64,000 bases of DNA from Eunapius fragilis (lineage: Eukaryota; Porifera; Demospongiae; Spongillida; Spongillidae). Shown piece after piece: positions 10,837-22,989 of the stretch (positions within the stretch are counted from its first letter, which is position 1; the number at the start of each line of letters is the position of its first letter). The stretch is taken from the NCBI GenBank assembly GCA_963681505.1, contig OY811972.1, positions 6,918,350-6,982,349 on the forward strand, read 5' to 3'. The notes under the pieces are model-generated. The model did no database searches. It was not told the origin of the DNA and saw only the letters and a program-made list of their open reading frames with translations. The position numbers and the translations under genes are program-made.

Positions 10837-12488
10837 ATGCTTTTACACATGCATGTGGATGCATACGTGCATTCCGAGTTCTCCTTTCACACTAGTGGTG
10901 TTGGTAAGACAATAATCTTCAACATAAATTCATGTATGCACACAGTGGGAAGTGCGCAGGACAGGTATTTGTAATTGTTTTCAGCAATCACAGCTATATC
11001 AGGTTTTGTTTTATTTCATTTTGGGATGCCTTTTCAACTTTTGGTGTAAAGTACATAGATGATAAGCATTGTCTGAACATAATGTATCGATGATTTATTG
11101 ATGTAGCACAAGTGATAGCAGCTTCTTAATGAATTAATAAACTATTAGGCATAGCACGAATAGCTACTATTAGAGGTAATCTTATTTTGGAAAATGAACT
11201 GTGGTAAATACACATTTGATTACAACTAGTGATAGTCTTGAAGAAAATTGGGAAATAATAGTTTTTGTATTAACTGTACTTATAATTCTTCGTGGTTAAT
11301 TAATGTAACAATGAATACTTTTATTATTTCACACACAATCCTACTGCTAATAAATATTATACAGCCTTTTTGTTTGGCTGTGTAGGCATTAATTTTTCAG
11401 CTCAAATGATAACAATTAATTTAAATGTCAATACATTCATTCATATGCAAATACTAACACTTATAGTTGGTTTTATGGAGAGCTGAATGCGGATGCAGCT
11501 GCAGCTATTCTTGGATCCAGTGGCTGGAATACATTCATTGTGTACAAAGACAATAACAGGGAAGCATTTGTGGTGGCCTTCAGGTATTAACCTTCACTAT
11601 CAACTCTGCATTAACCTTTTCATTGTGATATAGTTCCATACATGAAGGGAATTGGAAATCAAGTGTGTTGACCAAAAGTTCATGGTTGACGGTTATGTGA
11701 GTTTTATTCATTTGGGTGACTTTAATATTAGTCTACTTATTAATTTGAACAACATTTTATAGACCAAACTTAGTGATGATGCTGTACAAGCTGTTAAATC
11801 TTTTGCTACACAATACAACCCTCCTCTGTTGCCAGCATTCGACAAGACATTACTGACACAAACAAGTATAACAAGTACAAGTTCCCCTCCTCCGTATAGC
11901 CTAGCTGAGAGAGCACTGCAGGTATTTATTATTGTAAGACCGGTACAATCGCATACTGTGTGTATTACATCCTAATGTGTGTAGATATTATGTCTCAGCC
12001 ATTCTTTAGACTGTGCCTATAACTATGGCATTGCTATACTCAATATATCATGTTCCTTTAAATTTACATTTACCTGCAGCCTGATATTGCTCCATTGCCT
12101 AATCTTAATGAGATTGATAAGGAACCTGTAGGTATGTTATATAGACATATGGATGGACAAGGGTTTATAATTCTAGGAACCACTCTTTACAGAATTCAGT
12201 ATACAAAATACTTCCTTCTTAGGGGAGAGTTATCAATTGGAGCCACAGACGTATGCATCTCTTCAGCGATCTCACTGGCACTATTATGCAAATCACAATG
12301 TGTGCCATCCGAAAAATACCTGCCATGCTTGCTGTTATATGGAAGGATCATTCTACTCACCAAAAAGGAAAGGGTTTCTCCTTGCTCTTTGCATAATACT
12401 GGCATGGATCATTATTGTTTCATTACTACTTTGTGTGCTGTTACCCCTAAGCCCATTCATAATAATCATTTTTACTTGTGCTCTGTGA
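10837..12488 (+). pseudogene. SH2-like, PPPY-bearing, membrane-anchored protein, copy A
   Basis: Exons: about 10837-10964, 11467-11583, 11634-11696, 11763-11921, 12080-12131 and 12193-12488. The second exon gives WFYGELNADAAAAILGSS then NTFIVYKDNNREAFVVAF. This matches the SH2 opening (W-F/Y-x-G-x-L then FLVR), but the phosphotyrosine-binding arginine of FLVR is Y. The third exon lacks 34 bp found in copy B, which shifts frame inside the domain. The next exons give SSPPPYSLAERAL (a PPxY motif that WW domains bind) and NLNEIDKEPV. The last exon gives HWHYYANHN, CHPKNTCHACCY and two hydrophobic spans (GFLLALCIILAWIIIVSLLL and PFIIIIFTCAL). Unless the 34-bp loss is bypassed by splicing, the copy is damaged. 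Confidence 0.7.
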
Positions 12489-12599
12489 ATTTTTTTTTGC
12501 CACTTCATATATGCATATGTTATCTAGCTATATTAAAAGCGTTTCCATGGCAACTGTCTAGACATTATGTATGATTGGAACAGGTGGGGGGTTCATTTG

Positions 12600-12860
12600 T
12601 GTTTTTAGGGTTAGAAAAACAAGCTGTCGTGCACAGCAGATTTGCTACATCCCAGTACCCTGCCCAATCCAAGTGTACACACACATAGATGCACACACAC
12701 AACATGTATGTCCTAACACGTACATGTCTATGTACACAGATGATCATGTCTCCTCCCCTCAACTCACCCACTCATTCACCTATAGCTCTCTAGACTGAAG
12801 CATTCACTGTGCACACATGGACCTGTGCCTTCCTAACACACACACACTATCCCTCCACTT
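12600..12860. repeat. CA-rich tail shared with copy B
   Basis: The words TTTTTAGGGTTAGAAAAACA, CCCAGTACCCTGCCCAATCC and CTCACCCACTCATTCACCTA recur at 24820-25030. The last also occurs inverted at 62985-63010. It is part of the duplicated block behind the SH2-like genes. Confidence 0.75.
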
Positions 12861-12864
12861 CCAT

Positions 12865-13200
12865 GGGCCACGATATTGGTATGGGAAATATGGCAGCTGC
12901 AACCCACATGTTGACACTGTGCCCAGCTGCTATTCTCTACCATGGTGAATGCTAATTGATAGCCACCTTGCCATACCCATACCAAGAAAGAGGACCACCT
13001 ATTAATGCATATTGAGAGGCATGAGGGGGGCATGAGGGAGGCATGAGAGGGGGGGGGGGGGTCCATGAGGGAGGTATGAGGGGGGGGGGGGGCATGAGGG
13101 AGGCATGAGGGATGCATGAGGGGGGGGGCATGAGGGAGGCATGAGGGAGCATGAGGGAGGCGTGAGAAGGGGGGGGGGGGCATGAGGGAGGCATTACCAG
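12865..13200. repeat. Repeat Y, copy 1, with GGCATGAGGGA minisatellite
   Basis: Conserved lead (GACACTGTGCCCAGCTGC, TTAATGCATATTGAGAGG) then about 15 units of an 11-13 bp repeat, GGCATGAGGGA with G-run variation. The Pro/Ser/His-rich frames opposite it (PPSCLPHA) are by-products. Confidence 0.85.
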
Positions 13201-13596
13201 GGACACGCCCAACTAGGTATGTGGTTAGGCAAAGCAACGTAAGCCTAGGTAGCTGTGGTTGTGTGCTGAGTGCATCTGGGTGCAATGGGGGTACATGTAG
13301 CTGTGGTTGCGCAGTGGCATATCCAGGATTTCAGCGAGGGGCCGGGGGTGCTTCAGGTCAGGCCCGGTGGTACTGTCCGCTTCAGGCCCGATACAAAAAG
13401 TGGGGGGCTGTTTGGCACATAGCAGATACATTATCGTTAATAGTTAACGGTTACAATTTTGGCCGAGGGGGGTCTCAAGCACCCGGAGCACCCTCTCTGG
13501 ATACGCCACTACCTTAGCGTGGTCACGCGCTGAAGTCTACCTACACATCGCACTTGATGCCAAAAGAATAGAACCCTAGATGAAGTTTATGCAACC
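13200..13596. repeat. Repeat X, copy 1, left part
   Basis: Begins ACACGCCCAACTAGGTATGT and includes GTGCATCTGGGTGCAATGGG, the unoccupied form of the site used by the transposon at 25829-32730. A sub-element with ends CAGTGGCATATCCAGG and CTGGATACGCCACTA lies at 13315-13510. X resumes at 14335 after a hAT insertion. Confidence 0.8.
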
Positions 13597-14326
13597 CAAG
13601 GCCGTAGACAAGGGGGGGCTTGGGGGGGCTTGAGCCCCCCCAAAATTTCCCTTGAGAGAAAATATTAAAATGTTAACCGTATCTCGTATAATTAGAATTA
13701 ACTACTTACATGTACATCGATCTGTAATCATTGATAGCGGTCGATCGTGAGTAGAGTATAGTCCACAGCATGGACTCTACTCTGCAGAAAGCATCATCCG
13801 AACAATAGAAGACATTTTGCTGAGGTTATCCCTTTCACTTCAGTGGACAGTGCTACGATGGGGCTAGTTCAATGGCAGGCTGTAAAACAGGTGTATCAAC
13901 TACTATACTTCGAAAAGAGCATAGAGCTTTGTATACCCATTGCTATGGCCATGCTCTGAACTTAGCTGCAAATGTAATCCCGGCCTTCGTGATATATTAG
14001 ACACTATCGAAAAAATGACAAAGCTGATCAAAAAATCTCCGCGGCGGCAAGTGATTTTTGACAAGGTCAACTAACTTAAATATATAGCAATAGCATTCGT
14101 TGCTATACCGTATAGAGCTGGGTCAATTTCTGCATTTAATGTTATGTTTTTGCTAACAACAAATAAGGAAAAGGTTAAAGCGGCTGGGGCTTCGCCCCAG
14201 ACCCCATTGGGGGAGCTTACAGCGCTCCCCCAAACCCCCTATCTGGGGGCAGGAGGGGGCACGCCCACTACTGCACCCACCCCCAGTCATTATAGCCCCC
14301 CCAAACTTTGAAAGTTGTCTACGGCC
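13597..14326. mobile_element. hAT-family DNA transposon remnant
   Basis: 730 bp flanked by an 8-bp duplication ATGCAACC (13589-13596 and 14327-14334). Ends are CAAGGCCGTAGACAA and the complement of GGCCGTAGACAAC. An 8-bp duplication and CA-AGG-type ends are hAT hallmarks. The centre (13845-14085) encodes a transposase fragment: SGQCYDGASSMAGCKTGV, then YTHCYGHALNLAANV, then RDILDTIEKMTKLIKKSP and RRQVIFDKV. These match the ZMYM1/DUF4371-type hAT core as I know it. One frame change falls between the second and third pieces. The inverted ends carry GGGGGGCTTGAGCCCCCCC-type words. Confidence 0.85.
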
Positions 14327-14334
14327 ATGCAACC

Positions 14335-14640
14335 TATTTTCATCATCGCGAGTTAGTAACTATGTAGTGCGATCACGGCAATATCAGCTCAGAGAGATTG
14401 ATGCAGGAAACCAGCCGGCTCTTTCGAAATCAGCTAAGCGAACTAACTTTGATTTGTAGCTGGAGCTGTCCTTCGTCATGACTCGTGATTCGAGATTAAT
14501 TATAGAATTACTGTGCATCTGATCTCGTTCCCATGTATTGATAAGCAGTAGACGTTATGTTAAATGTGTATCCGTATATTTGTCATTATAAAAAAGTATA
14601 ATAATGGGCGAATTGTCGATGCGGACGAATAGAGCTCTGA
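14335..14640. repeat. Repeat X, copy 1, right part
   Basis: Continues X after the hAT insertion (TCATCATCGCGAGTTAGTAA, GAGATTGATGCAGGAAACCA). Matches 34530-34860 and, inverted, 60750-61110. Confidence 0.8.
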
Positions 14641-14845
14641 TTGGTATGGTAAATATGGCAGCTACTACCCACATATTGACACTGTGCCCAGCTGCTATTC
14701 TCTACCATGGTGAATGCTAATTGATAGCCACCTTGCCATACCCATACCAAGAAAGAGGACCACCTATTAATGCATATAGGGAGGCATGAGGGGGCATGAG
14801 GGAGGTATGAGGGAAGCCATGAGGGGGGCATCAGGGGGGCTGATG
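14641..14845. repeat. Short Y copy nested in X
   Basis: Starts at GATTGGTATGGTAAATATGG, carries the Y lead and only a few GGCATGAGGG units. It interrupts the X word GAGCTCT that is continuous at 34875. Confidence 0.7.
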
Positions 14846-14899
14846 TCAGCAATTTAAGCTTGGAGAGCTTCAATATGTTTGTTCCCTGAAACACAATTC

Positions 14900-17800
14900 A
14901 TTGCAGTCACTTCACAAAGAGGTATGTACAGGAATGACTTCTCTAATTTTTTACTTTACAATCATCAATGCGAATATTGTAGATAACATGCAGTACTCAA
15001 GATTGATAATAATCCTTTTGTGAAAGGATTTCAAAAGTGCAAAACTGGGTAATCAAAGGCAAGTAGAAAGATTGTATGTATTGCCAGAATGGTTTTGGAA
15101 TAGCTAGTGTTATCTTTATTGTATTGTAAAGTTGGCTAGGAGTTTGTCACTGGTCAATTATATAAGTGCACTCATCCCTCAATCAGTTACTCAGATGCTA
15201 AAGGGTTGCACACCACATCCCCAGATCAAAAAGGTACGTACGTACCTACTCATATTCATCACGTGACTCATGCATCATGAATTTGTCGATCGCACCTCGC
15301 CCCTAAGTTATAGCTTAGTATGTGAATAACGTGAACGCTAAAGCTAGTAACTATTGCCCCTTAAAAAATAGGAGATAGTCTAATTTTTAACTAGAAACTT
15401 GCAGAAATCGAAAAGTGAGGGCTGTAACGTTAATTATACATCTCATGAAAAGTTCCCGGCGTGTTGTTGGTAAGCCATAATTGGTCTCGCCTTCTATTAT
15501 ATCACATGATCAAGTGTTATAATGATGTAATTTTGGGTGTGGCAATATTATATTAATGGAGGACCTCACTAAACAAAGGTTTGAACTCTGAACTCGATGT
15601 ATTTATTAAGGATGATTTGCGCAATGTAACCCACTTTCTCTCCAATTTCCAAAACAACGCGCCATGCTGGTATTAATCATTCATACTGAGGGTGATGGGA
15701 CAAAATTCTATTTACAGTAACTTAGCAACGACTGCATGGTAATGTACCACAACGAAATAATCTACAGGTCCTTTAAATTGTCATAACCTTTCGACGATCG
15801 ATACAAAGCCCTTTTACACATTTACACATTTACACAATTTATCACAGCGATTCGATTGCCCTGCCGTGGGTCAGGCGTACGTCACGTAAATTCTTTTGTA
15901 ACCCTGTCGTGACGGATTACGTTGACATCAGCCGTAGTTATTCATCAGTGTGTTTGCGCGATAGTACGTGTGCAATATCCGTAAGGTTACTTTATTTCAT
16001 CTCGTACCCACGTTGTTTGTCGAATAATGACTCGTTGCCAGTAGTAACATGATTTGCCCGGTAATTTCTTTCGTATACGATTTTACATCTGCATGCACTG
16101 AGGCGAATATAGCAATGAGCCAATTGAGAAGATCATGGCAGAAGGCTCTACCATGCACACAGGTTAAGTCTGGGAGACGCCCATAGGCCATAGCCTAAAT
16201 AGAGCATATGAAAAAATACACGCATGCTGAACGATCTGCTCTACGATCTACCTGGTAAAAAGAGTACTACTTCAAGATGTGTTTGGTGCCACGTGCACCG
16301 CCTACATGCACGCAGCTAGAGCCTCAACTTTTGTAGGGCTCGCTTGACTCGCCTAGCTGAATCATTATTAGAGTCGATGTAGGACTGATTTTAAAAATTC
16401 ATCAACACCACACATTCACTAACCCTTTTTAAAAAAAAATTCCTCTTTATCAAAGTTCTTCTATTCAATCCTGCGAAGAGACACTGATTCAATGTACATT
16501 TTCACATTTATTTGAATTTATGTACGGATTTACGGACTTACGTAGAGTGCATGCGATTCGCGATTAATATCGCGCGATATGATTGAATGTTAAATCGATA
16601 CACGATTGAACAATTGAAGGATTAAAGTTCATTAATGTTAGTTCAGAAAGCGGCGTGGCCTCTGCAACCGTGTGATATAAAATGGTTCAAAGCTGTATTA
16701 AGCCTCACGACGTGACGTCGTGATGTAAGCAGTTGCGCGCCGCGCTTTGCGATCGAGATTAATGATTTCGCAACTGCTGCAGGTGTGAAAGAAAAACACA
16801 GAAAGGGGCGCTGATGAAGCATATATGTTTCTGTCGGTTGAACGCAGTGAATTAGACAGAAACTATGCTCCCATCCAGTAGTAAGAGCACGTGAGCCACC
16901 TCGTGGGGGGGTGAGTATAAGGAGGTGTGAACAGGGGTTAAAAGTCATTCTAAGCGTCTGTGCACGGTTGTGGCAGTTACGGTGATTTTTTCACGGTATG
17001 GGGGAGTGTTGCTCATCCTTATTACAAGCAGATGCAGATGTTTCCTTGACAAGGTTCCCCAGAAGTGCAACACCGAAGTGAGATGGAGCAGGAGGATGGA
17101 AGAGAGCTAAACATTTATGTCATGTTGTGTGTGGCACGGATTTTTCTCCCCTATTGGGTTTTGTCCCCCAACAGGGGGTTTTTTTTCCCATGTGGGGTTT
17201 TTTCCCTGAGAAGGTGTGTTGTTAGCACCTTGCTCTAAATAAAGTCGTTGTGTTGTGTTTTGTGTACATTCTAGTTTGTGTACATGTGTGTTTGTGCTGC
17301 GTCGTGCACAATGGACGCTGAACAAGTTATGGTGTCATGTCAAGGGTGATAATGCAGTTGAGGAGGGAGCTCTAGATCCAGTCTTTTTCAACTGGGTTGA
17401 CTCAACTCTAGGCAACCGATTGACCTGCAAGGCATATGACACGCGGGGTAAAACAAAAACCTCATCGTGTTGGTGTCGTCATACCTTGTTTGACTTGTTT
17501 TTTTCAGAGCCTCTATTCAACACATACCTATGTTGCACGCAATATTTATCTTGCGCAGTGCAACAGTACCCATCGACAATGCCACTAACAGTAGAGTCGT
17601 AGAATAAATGGCTACCACTACCAACGACAAACGTACACGTGTAAATCTGACCCCTCCAGAGGGCTGCAACAAAATATAAAAAGGCAGAATACGTACGATG
17701 AGATTCTATCTCACCATTGTATAGAAGAGTCCACGTGATTAACAAAACGTGTCTCGAAACAGCCCATTTGCCAAAAAAGTCACCTACTGGCGGAAACGGA

Positions 17801-18200
17801 AAATATTTCAGAATCACAATGGCATTTGTGAGCATTTTGAAATGTTAGTGGATTTTGGCGTAGATAGGTTTAACTACCCAGACCAAAGCTATGGGCATTA
17901 TGTACACATATTGGTTAAACATTCTTTACGTGAATGATGCGGCATGATGTGTTCAAAATAGGAAATCAATATAGTGTTTACTGTTAGAAAGCTACAATGC
18001 GATGAATTTTCGAAAGGCAGTCATTAAGAAAAGTATATATAATCATCGAATTCGTTCTGTTTTGAAGAGCAGAATACATGCTTATATTCACATTGAAACT
18101 AAATATTGCCTGATTAGAGAACACACAACCCCCTGATGGTATATACACATGTGTACTCCTAGAAATATTTTATACGTTCAGCTACTATGATATTGAATGT
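14900..18200. other. Mostly non-coding stretch
   Basis: No complete gene. At 15556 the words ATGGAGGACCTCACTAAACA precede a possible donor and match 22150, so this may be the first exon region of the SH2-like family. A repeat of GGGTTTT/CCCC words with AATAAA lies at 17140-17245. A 115-codon frame from about 17255 (LDPVFFNWVDSTLGNRL) is unrecognised. Confidence 0.35.
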
Positions 18201-18226
18201 ATTTCCATACTAATAATCGAATCTAG

Positions 18227-18463
18227 GTGGTTTCTTGGCGAGCTGAATGCAGATGCGGGTGCAGCATTTCTTGAATCCAGTGATCAAAACACATTCATTG
18301 TGTATAAAGACAATGTCACAAAATCATTTGTGGTGGCCTTCAGGTATAAGTCCTCGCATTTTAGTATGCACCTTACATTACTATGACACAGTTCTGATGC
18401 AGTGGACTCTAAAAATGTTGTTAAAGTTTTGGAAATCAAGTTTTTTGACCAAAAGTACGTAGT
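18227..18463 (+). pseudogene. SH2-like gene fragment, copy C
   Basis: Two SH2-like exons: 18227-18343 (WFLGELNADAGAAFLES, NTFIVYKDNVTKSFVVAF) and 18392 to about 18463 (SSDAVDSKNVVKVLEIKF, FDQKYVV). As in copies A and B, the FLVR arginine is Y. Coding similarity stops abruptly at about 18463, where a Ty3/gypsy fossil begins in the same orientation. The membrane and PPPY exons are absent here. Confidence 0.75.
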
Positions 18464-21400
18464 CAGCAGGGATGACTCTAAACCCAGACAAATGCAGGTT
18501 TTTCTAGAAGAAAGTACTCTATCTGGGACACATAGTGTCAGAGCAAGTAGTGACTCCGGATCCGGAGAAATCAAAAGTGGTTACTGAATGGCCCACACCC
18601 ACTTGCCTGGTAGAGTTGCAAGGATTCCTGGGTCTGGCAAACTACTACAGACACGTCATCCATGGATATGCGGAAGTTGCCAAACCCTTGCACGAATTAT
18701 CCAGAAAAGGAAGCGACTTCAAGTGGACGAGTGATTGCATGAGTGCTTTCAGTACTCTAAAGACAAAACTCACTTCATCTTCTATTCTAGCATACCCCGA
18801 CAGCTCCAAACCCTTCATCTTAGATACAGATGCAAGCAAACACAGCCTGGGAGCAGTTCTATCCCAGATTCAGGATGGTAAAGAAAGGGTTGTCTGTTAT
18901 GACAGTAGGCTGCTCAGTAAGGAGGAGCGATACTACTGTGTAACTAGGAGAGAGTTATTAGCAGTTGTGGTCTTTACCAATAAATTTCATCACTACTTGT
19001 TGGGAAGACCTTTTCGCCTCAGAACAGATCATGGCTCACTTCTGTGGTTACATAATTTCAAAGAGCCAGAAGGCCAACTCGCGAAGTGGATTGAGAAGTT
19101 ACAAGAGTTCACCTATGAGATTGTACACCGAGAGGGTCGCAGTCATAATAATGCAGATGCTATGTCCCGTATTTCTTGTAACAACCGCAAGTGCCCAGTA
19201 CATGATGGTACAGCGCACACCTCAGGTGAGAGTGCAGTGGTGCCTATTATATTACCGGAGGCAGTGTCAGATATGGATGTCTCCAGCTTGCAGTTACAAG
19301 ACAAGGATATTGGACCAGTTTTAAAGCGACACAAGGAGGGGGCCAAGCAGCCAGAAGTTGGCCAGACAAAAGGGTTTAGTTCTGCTGTTTCAACAATGGA
19401 TGCAACTACTGCTTGAGGAAGGGGTCCTGTATCGGCAGTTCGAATATCAAGATGGAACTTCTGACAGATTGCAACTCATCGTTCCAAAAAGCCTCAGAGA
19501 GGAAGTGTTAAGGCATTTGCATGAAGGCCCATGTGGTGGGCACTTTGGGGAGGATAAGACATTGCATAGGTTACGAGAAAGATTCTACTGGCCTGGTCAT
19601 CAGAAAGATGTAATCAATTGGTGTCGCACATGCAAGGATTGTGCAGCTAGAAAAGGTCCAGCACCCAAGAGGAGAGCCCCATTGACCTTTATTAAGGTCG
19701 GATCCCCGCTACAGATTGTGGCAATGGATTTTCTTGGCCACTTGTGGAGTCCGAAGATGGCAACCGGTACATCCTGGTGGTTGGAGATCACTTCACGAAG
19801 TATATGTCAGCCTATGCTGTTCCGAATCAGAAAGCTAAAACAGTACGACAATTCTTGTAGAAGAATACTTCTGCCAAAATGGATTCCCGGAACAACTTCA
19901 TTCAGAGCAGGGACCACAGTTTGAGTACGATGTAATTGCAGAGTTGTGCAAAAACCATGCATGAGTATTCAGAAAACTAGAACTACACCATATCATCCTT
20001 CTTGCAACGGAGAGATAGAGAGGTTTAATAAGACACTGTGTGACATCCTGGCTACTGCATTGGAAGGCTGCCACTTCACCTGGGATAGGCATGTCAAGAT
20101 GGCCTGTTTTGCGTACAACACAAGTGTGCATGCTTCAACGGGTTATACGCCGTTTTACCTGATGCACGGTTACGAGGCCCGACTTCCAGTGGATCTCTTG
20201 TGTAGAACACCACAGCAGGAAAATGTGTCACACAGTGAATATGTCGCCAAAGTACAGAAGAGAATGGGTCAAACGTTTGACAAAGTTCGGGAAAAGACAG
20301 GACAAAGTCAGTTAAGGCAGAAAGCATTCTATGATAGAAAGATTCACGGGGAAAGGTTCAACACAGGTGATTTAGGGTGGCTGTGGAACCCTGCTGTTCC
20401 AAGAAAGAAAGGATTCAACTGTAAAAAGTTGCACAGATCTTGGCAAGGACCTTTTGAGCTCGAGGTTATTAAGCAACTTTCAGATGTTACATACAGGATC
20501 CAGCACACAGCAAAGAGAAGGCAACGTCAAGTTGTGCACTTTGACCGCCTCAAACCTTGTAACCCAGATGTCCGCCTTCACAAGGTTAGTCAACCAGCTA
20601 GGACACCACAGGAGTTACGTGTCAGTGTACAAATTCCAAATACAAACCCTGCTAATCCTGACGCAGAGGAAGATACGGATGATGAGGTGCCGCTCCCACA
20701 TGTCAGAGAGAGTGAAGAAAAATCAGAGGGGGGAGATGTGGAGATGGAAAATGCGGGTCAGTTGCCAGGCCAAGTTGAGGAGACTGAGAACATTCAAGAA
20801 GTTCTAGAGAATGGTGGTTCTCCTGCACCAGATGATCTGGAAGAAGATGCAGCTTCCCCTCTAGAACAGAGACGGTATCCAGTTAGAGAGCGAAAAGAAC
20901 CAGACTGGTTTGGGAATTTCGTTACTAAGTCGATACGAGGACGTATCTTTCATGAGGGAGGGCTATGTAATAGGCTGAGCAAATAATAATGATGTAATGT
21001 ATTGCGCGCATGCGTGTTGGGTGGGTGTCCCTTTCTGTCTGTGAGATATTTTGGAGACTCATGTGTCGTCAACGGTTGTAGTTCGGGGTTTACAACTGTA
21101 TAGAGAAACTTCATTCGTCACTGCAGCTCTAAAAAGCAAGCAAATCATAAGATGTTCAGGCAATGGCTGGATAAGTACTTTCAGTCCATTTCTGAGGATG
21201 AATGGGTTGGGATTGAAGAAGATGATGATGCATTTGACTATGCTCATTGTGGTCCAGGTATATCAGTTGACACCATGGAGGGCTTAGAGGAGGCACGTGC
21301 ACTATAGTGACGCCATGCATGCGCATGTTCACTTCCTATTGATTGTACCCATTTATACTCTGTCAGATCAACCTTCATCTGAGTTATATATTATTCCATA

Positions 21401-21475
21401 TATATTCTCTTGTATTCCTTTTTTTTTCAATAAATCATCATTACCTCTATGAAATAAGTACAACAACATACTGCA
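18464..21475 (+). mobile_element. Ty3/gypsy LTR retrotransposon fossil, 5' truncated
   Basis: Ty3/gypsy family. Parts in order: end of reverse transcriptase, RNase H, integrase with zinc-binding and core regions, a C-terminal tail, then a probable 3' LTR from about 20990 with AATAAA near 21430. The 5' LTR, gag and protease are absent. It is broken, with a few breaks in addition to the large 5' truncation. Coding similarity is still easy to read, so it is of moderate age. Confidence 0.85.
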
Positions 21476-21479
21476 TCGT

Positions 21480-22980
21480 GCAACCATAATGCTTCCGAAG
21501 GCCAAAGGCCGTTACTAGCGCTGCGGTGCTTCTGATAATATATAACTTGATTTAGCGGTGAATTGACATGCAGGATAACAGGCTTATAATACCCGTGCAC
21601 CACTGTACTTGTGGTATTTAATATGGGTCAAATATAATCCTAAGCGATAATAAAATAAACTAGATACACCTCTTTTACACACCTGTGAATGCCTGTGGTC
21701 CTGATTATGCTGTTAGCGATCACAGAATGTGAGCTAATTAAATGTTTCAATGAGAACGCCTAGCCCGTGGGTGCGTGCTGGTGTTCGTACAATGAACCGA
21801 GGTATGACGTATTAATAAAACAGAATCGCATGTGATTACTAAGCGCCGTAACAGTGACGGTTGCTTTTTCGACCGAATCAAACAAAACTCTCACAACCGA
21901 TTCATTTTGAAGCTGTAACGGCACTACTTCATTTTGGGCGTGGTCTTGGTCGAGCGACTCATAAAGATGAATTACGTCCGTCGCCTAACGCTTCAGTTGC
22001 GCCTGCGATATCGCCCACGAATCACTGGCGAATTCATTACGCACGTGATTCGTTGGTGAAAAAAGTACCTAACCAAGCTGTTATTCATACCTGTGGTTAT
22101 ACTATGACGATGCAATGATGATGCAATTGAATAATTTTTGGGTGTGGCAATGGAGGCCCTCACTAAACAAAGGTTAGTACTCTGCAGACACATTGATCGT
22201 TTGACAATATAATGTACCTCTATCGTCATGCCAGCGCTAGCTATGTCTTTGTCACTGTGTTTGTACATTGCCTACCGGTAGTACTCTTTTCTAGTTGCGT
22301 AGTGATTGTTAATTTACGAGGGCGATTTTCTTCGCTACGCGCAACTTCAGGGCCGTAGGAATAAAAACTGTGCGCTAATTATGCGTTGAAGCTGGGTGTG
22401 TGACTACGATTGTTGGGAGGCATGAAAACCCGTAAATAGCTATCGCAATGGTACCAGCGCCAGTTGGAAAACCGAGGGGTTAAAAACACGTTTTATCGTC
22501 TTCGAACTAGCGCGGCTGATTTGGTCTATTGCCCACGATTGGTTTTAAGGTTTCTAGAAACAGGATTCATACCACACGTCATAATGAAATTTTAAATAGT
22601 TTTAATAACTTATGCTTAACAAGAGAATCTGCTAATTATAGTACATAACAACCAAGCTGCTACCTTGGCACTGCAAGTAGATGATACTTTTCTGACAGGA
22701 ACCCAATGGTATGATATGCACCTCAAAGATACAGAAAAAAGACACATTCATTGCTCTTTAAATATACAGTCCGTGGTCGTAATAATGCAATTCATCGCTG
22801 ATGGCACCCTCACCTGAAATGTAATTCAGGTGAGCGCGGCGTTGGGTGTGCCTGGCAAAGTAACCAATTTTTTGTCTACTCTTTCCATATTGTTGTCATG
22901 CCAACTATAGGTTCCTAGCGTTTGCAGACCTCCCTAGCATATGCATTACATATACTTACCCCGCACAATGCCCACTGCGT
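21480..22980. other. Mostly non-coding stretch
   Basis: No complete gene. ATGGAGGCCCTCACTAAACA with the donor-like GTTAGT lies at 22150-22178. It could be exon 1 of SH2 copy B: joining it to an acceptor at about 22912 keeps an open frame (LAFADLPSICITYTYPAQ). This is inference. Confidence 0.35.
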
Positions 22981-22989
22981 GCATGCATG

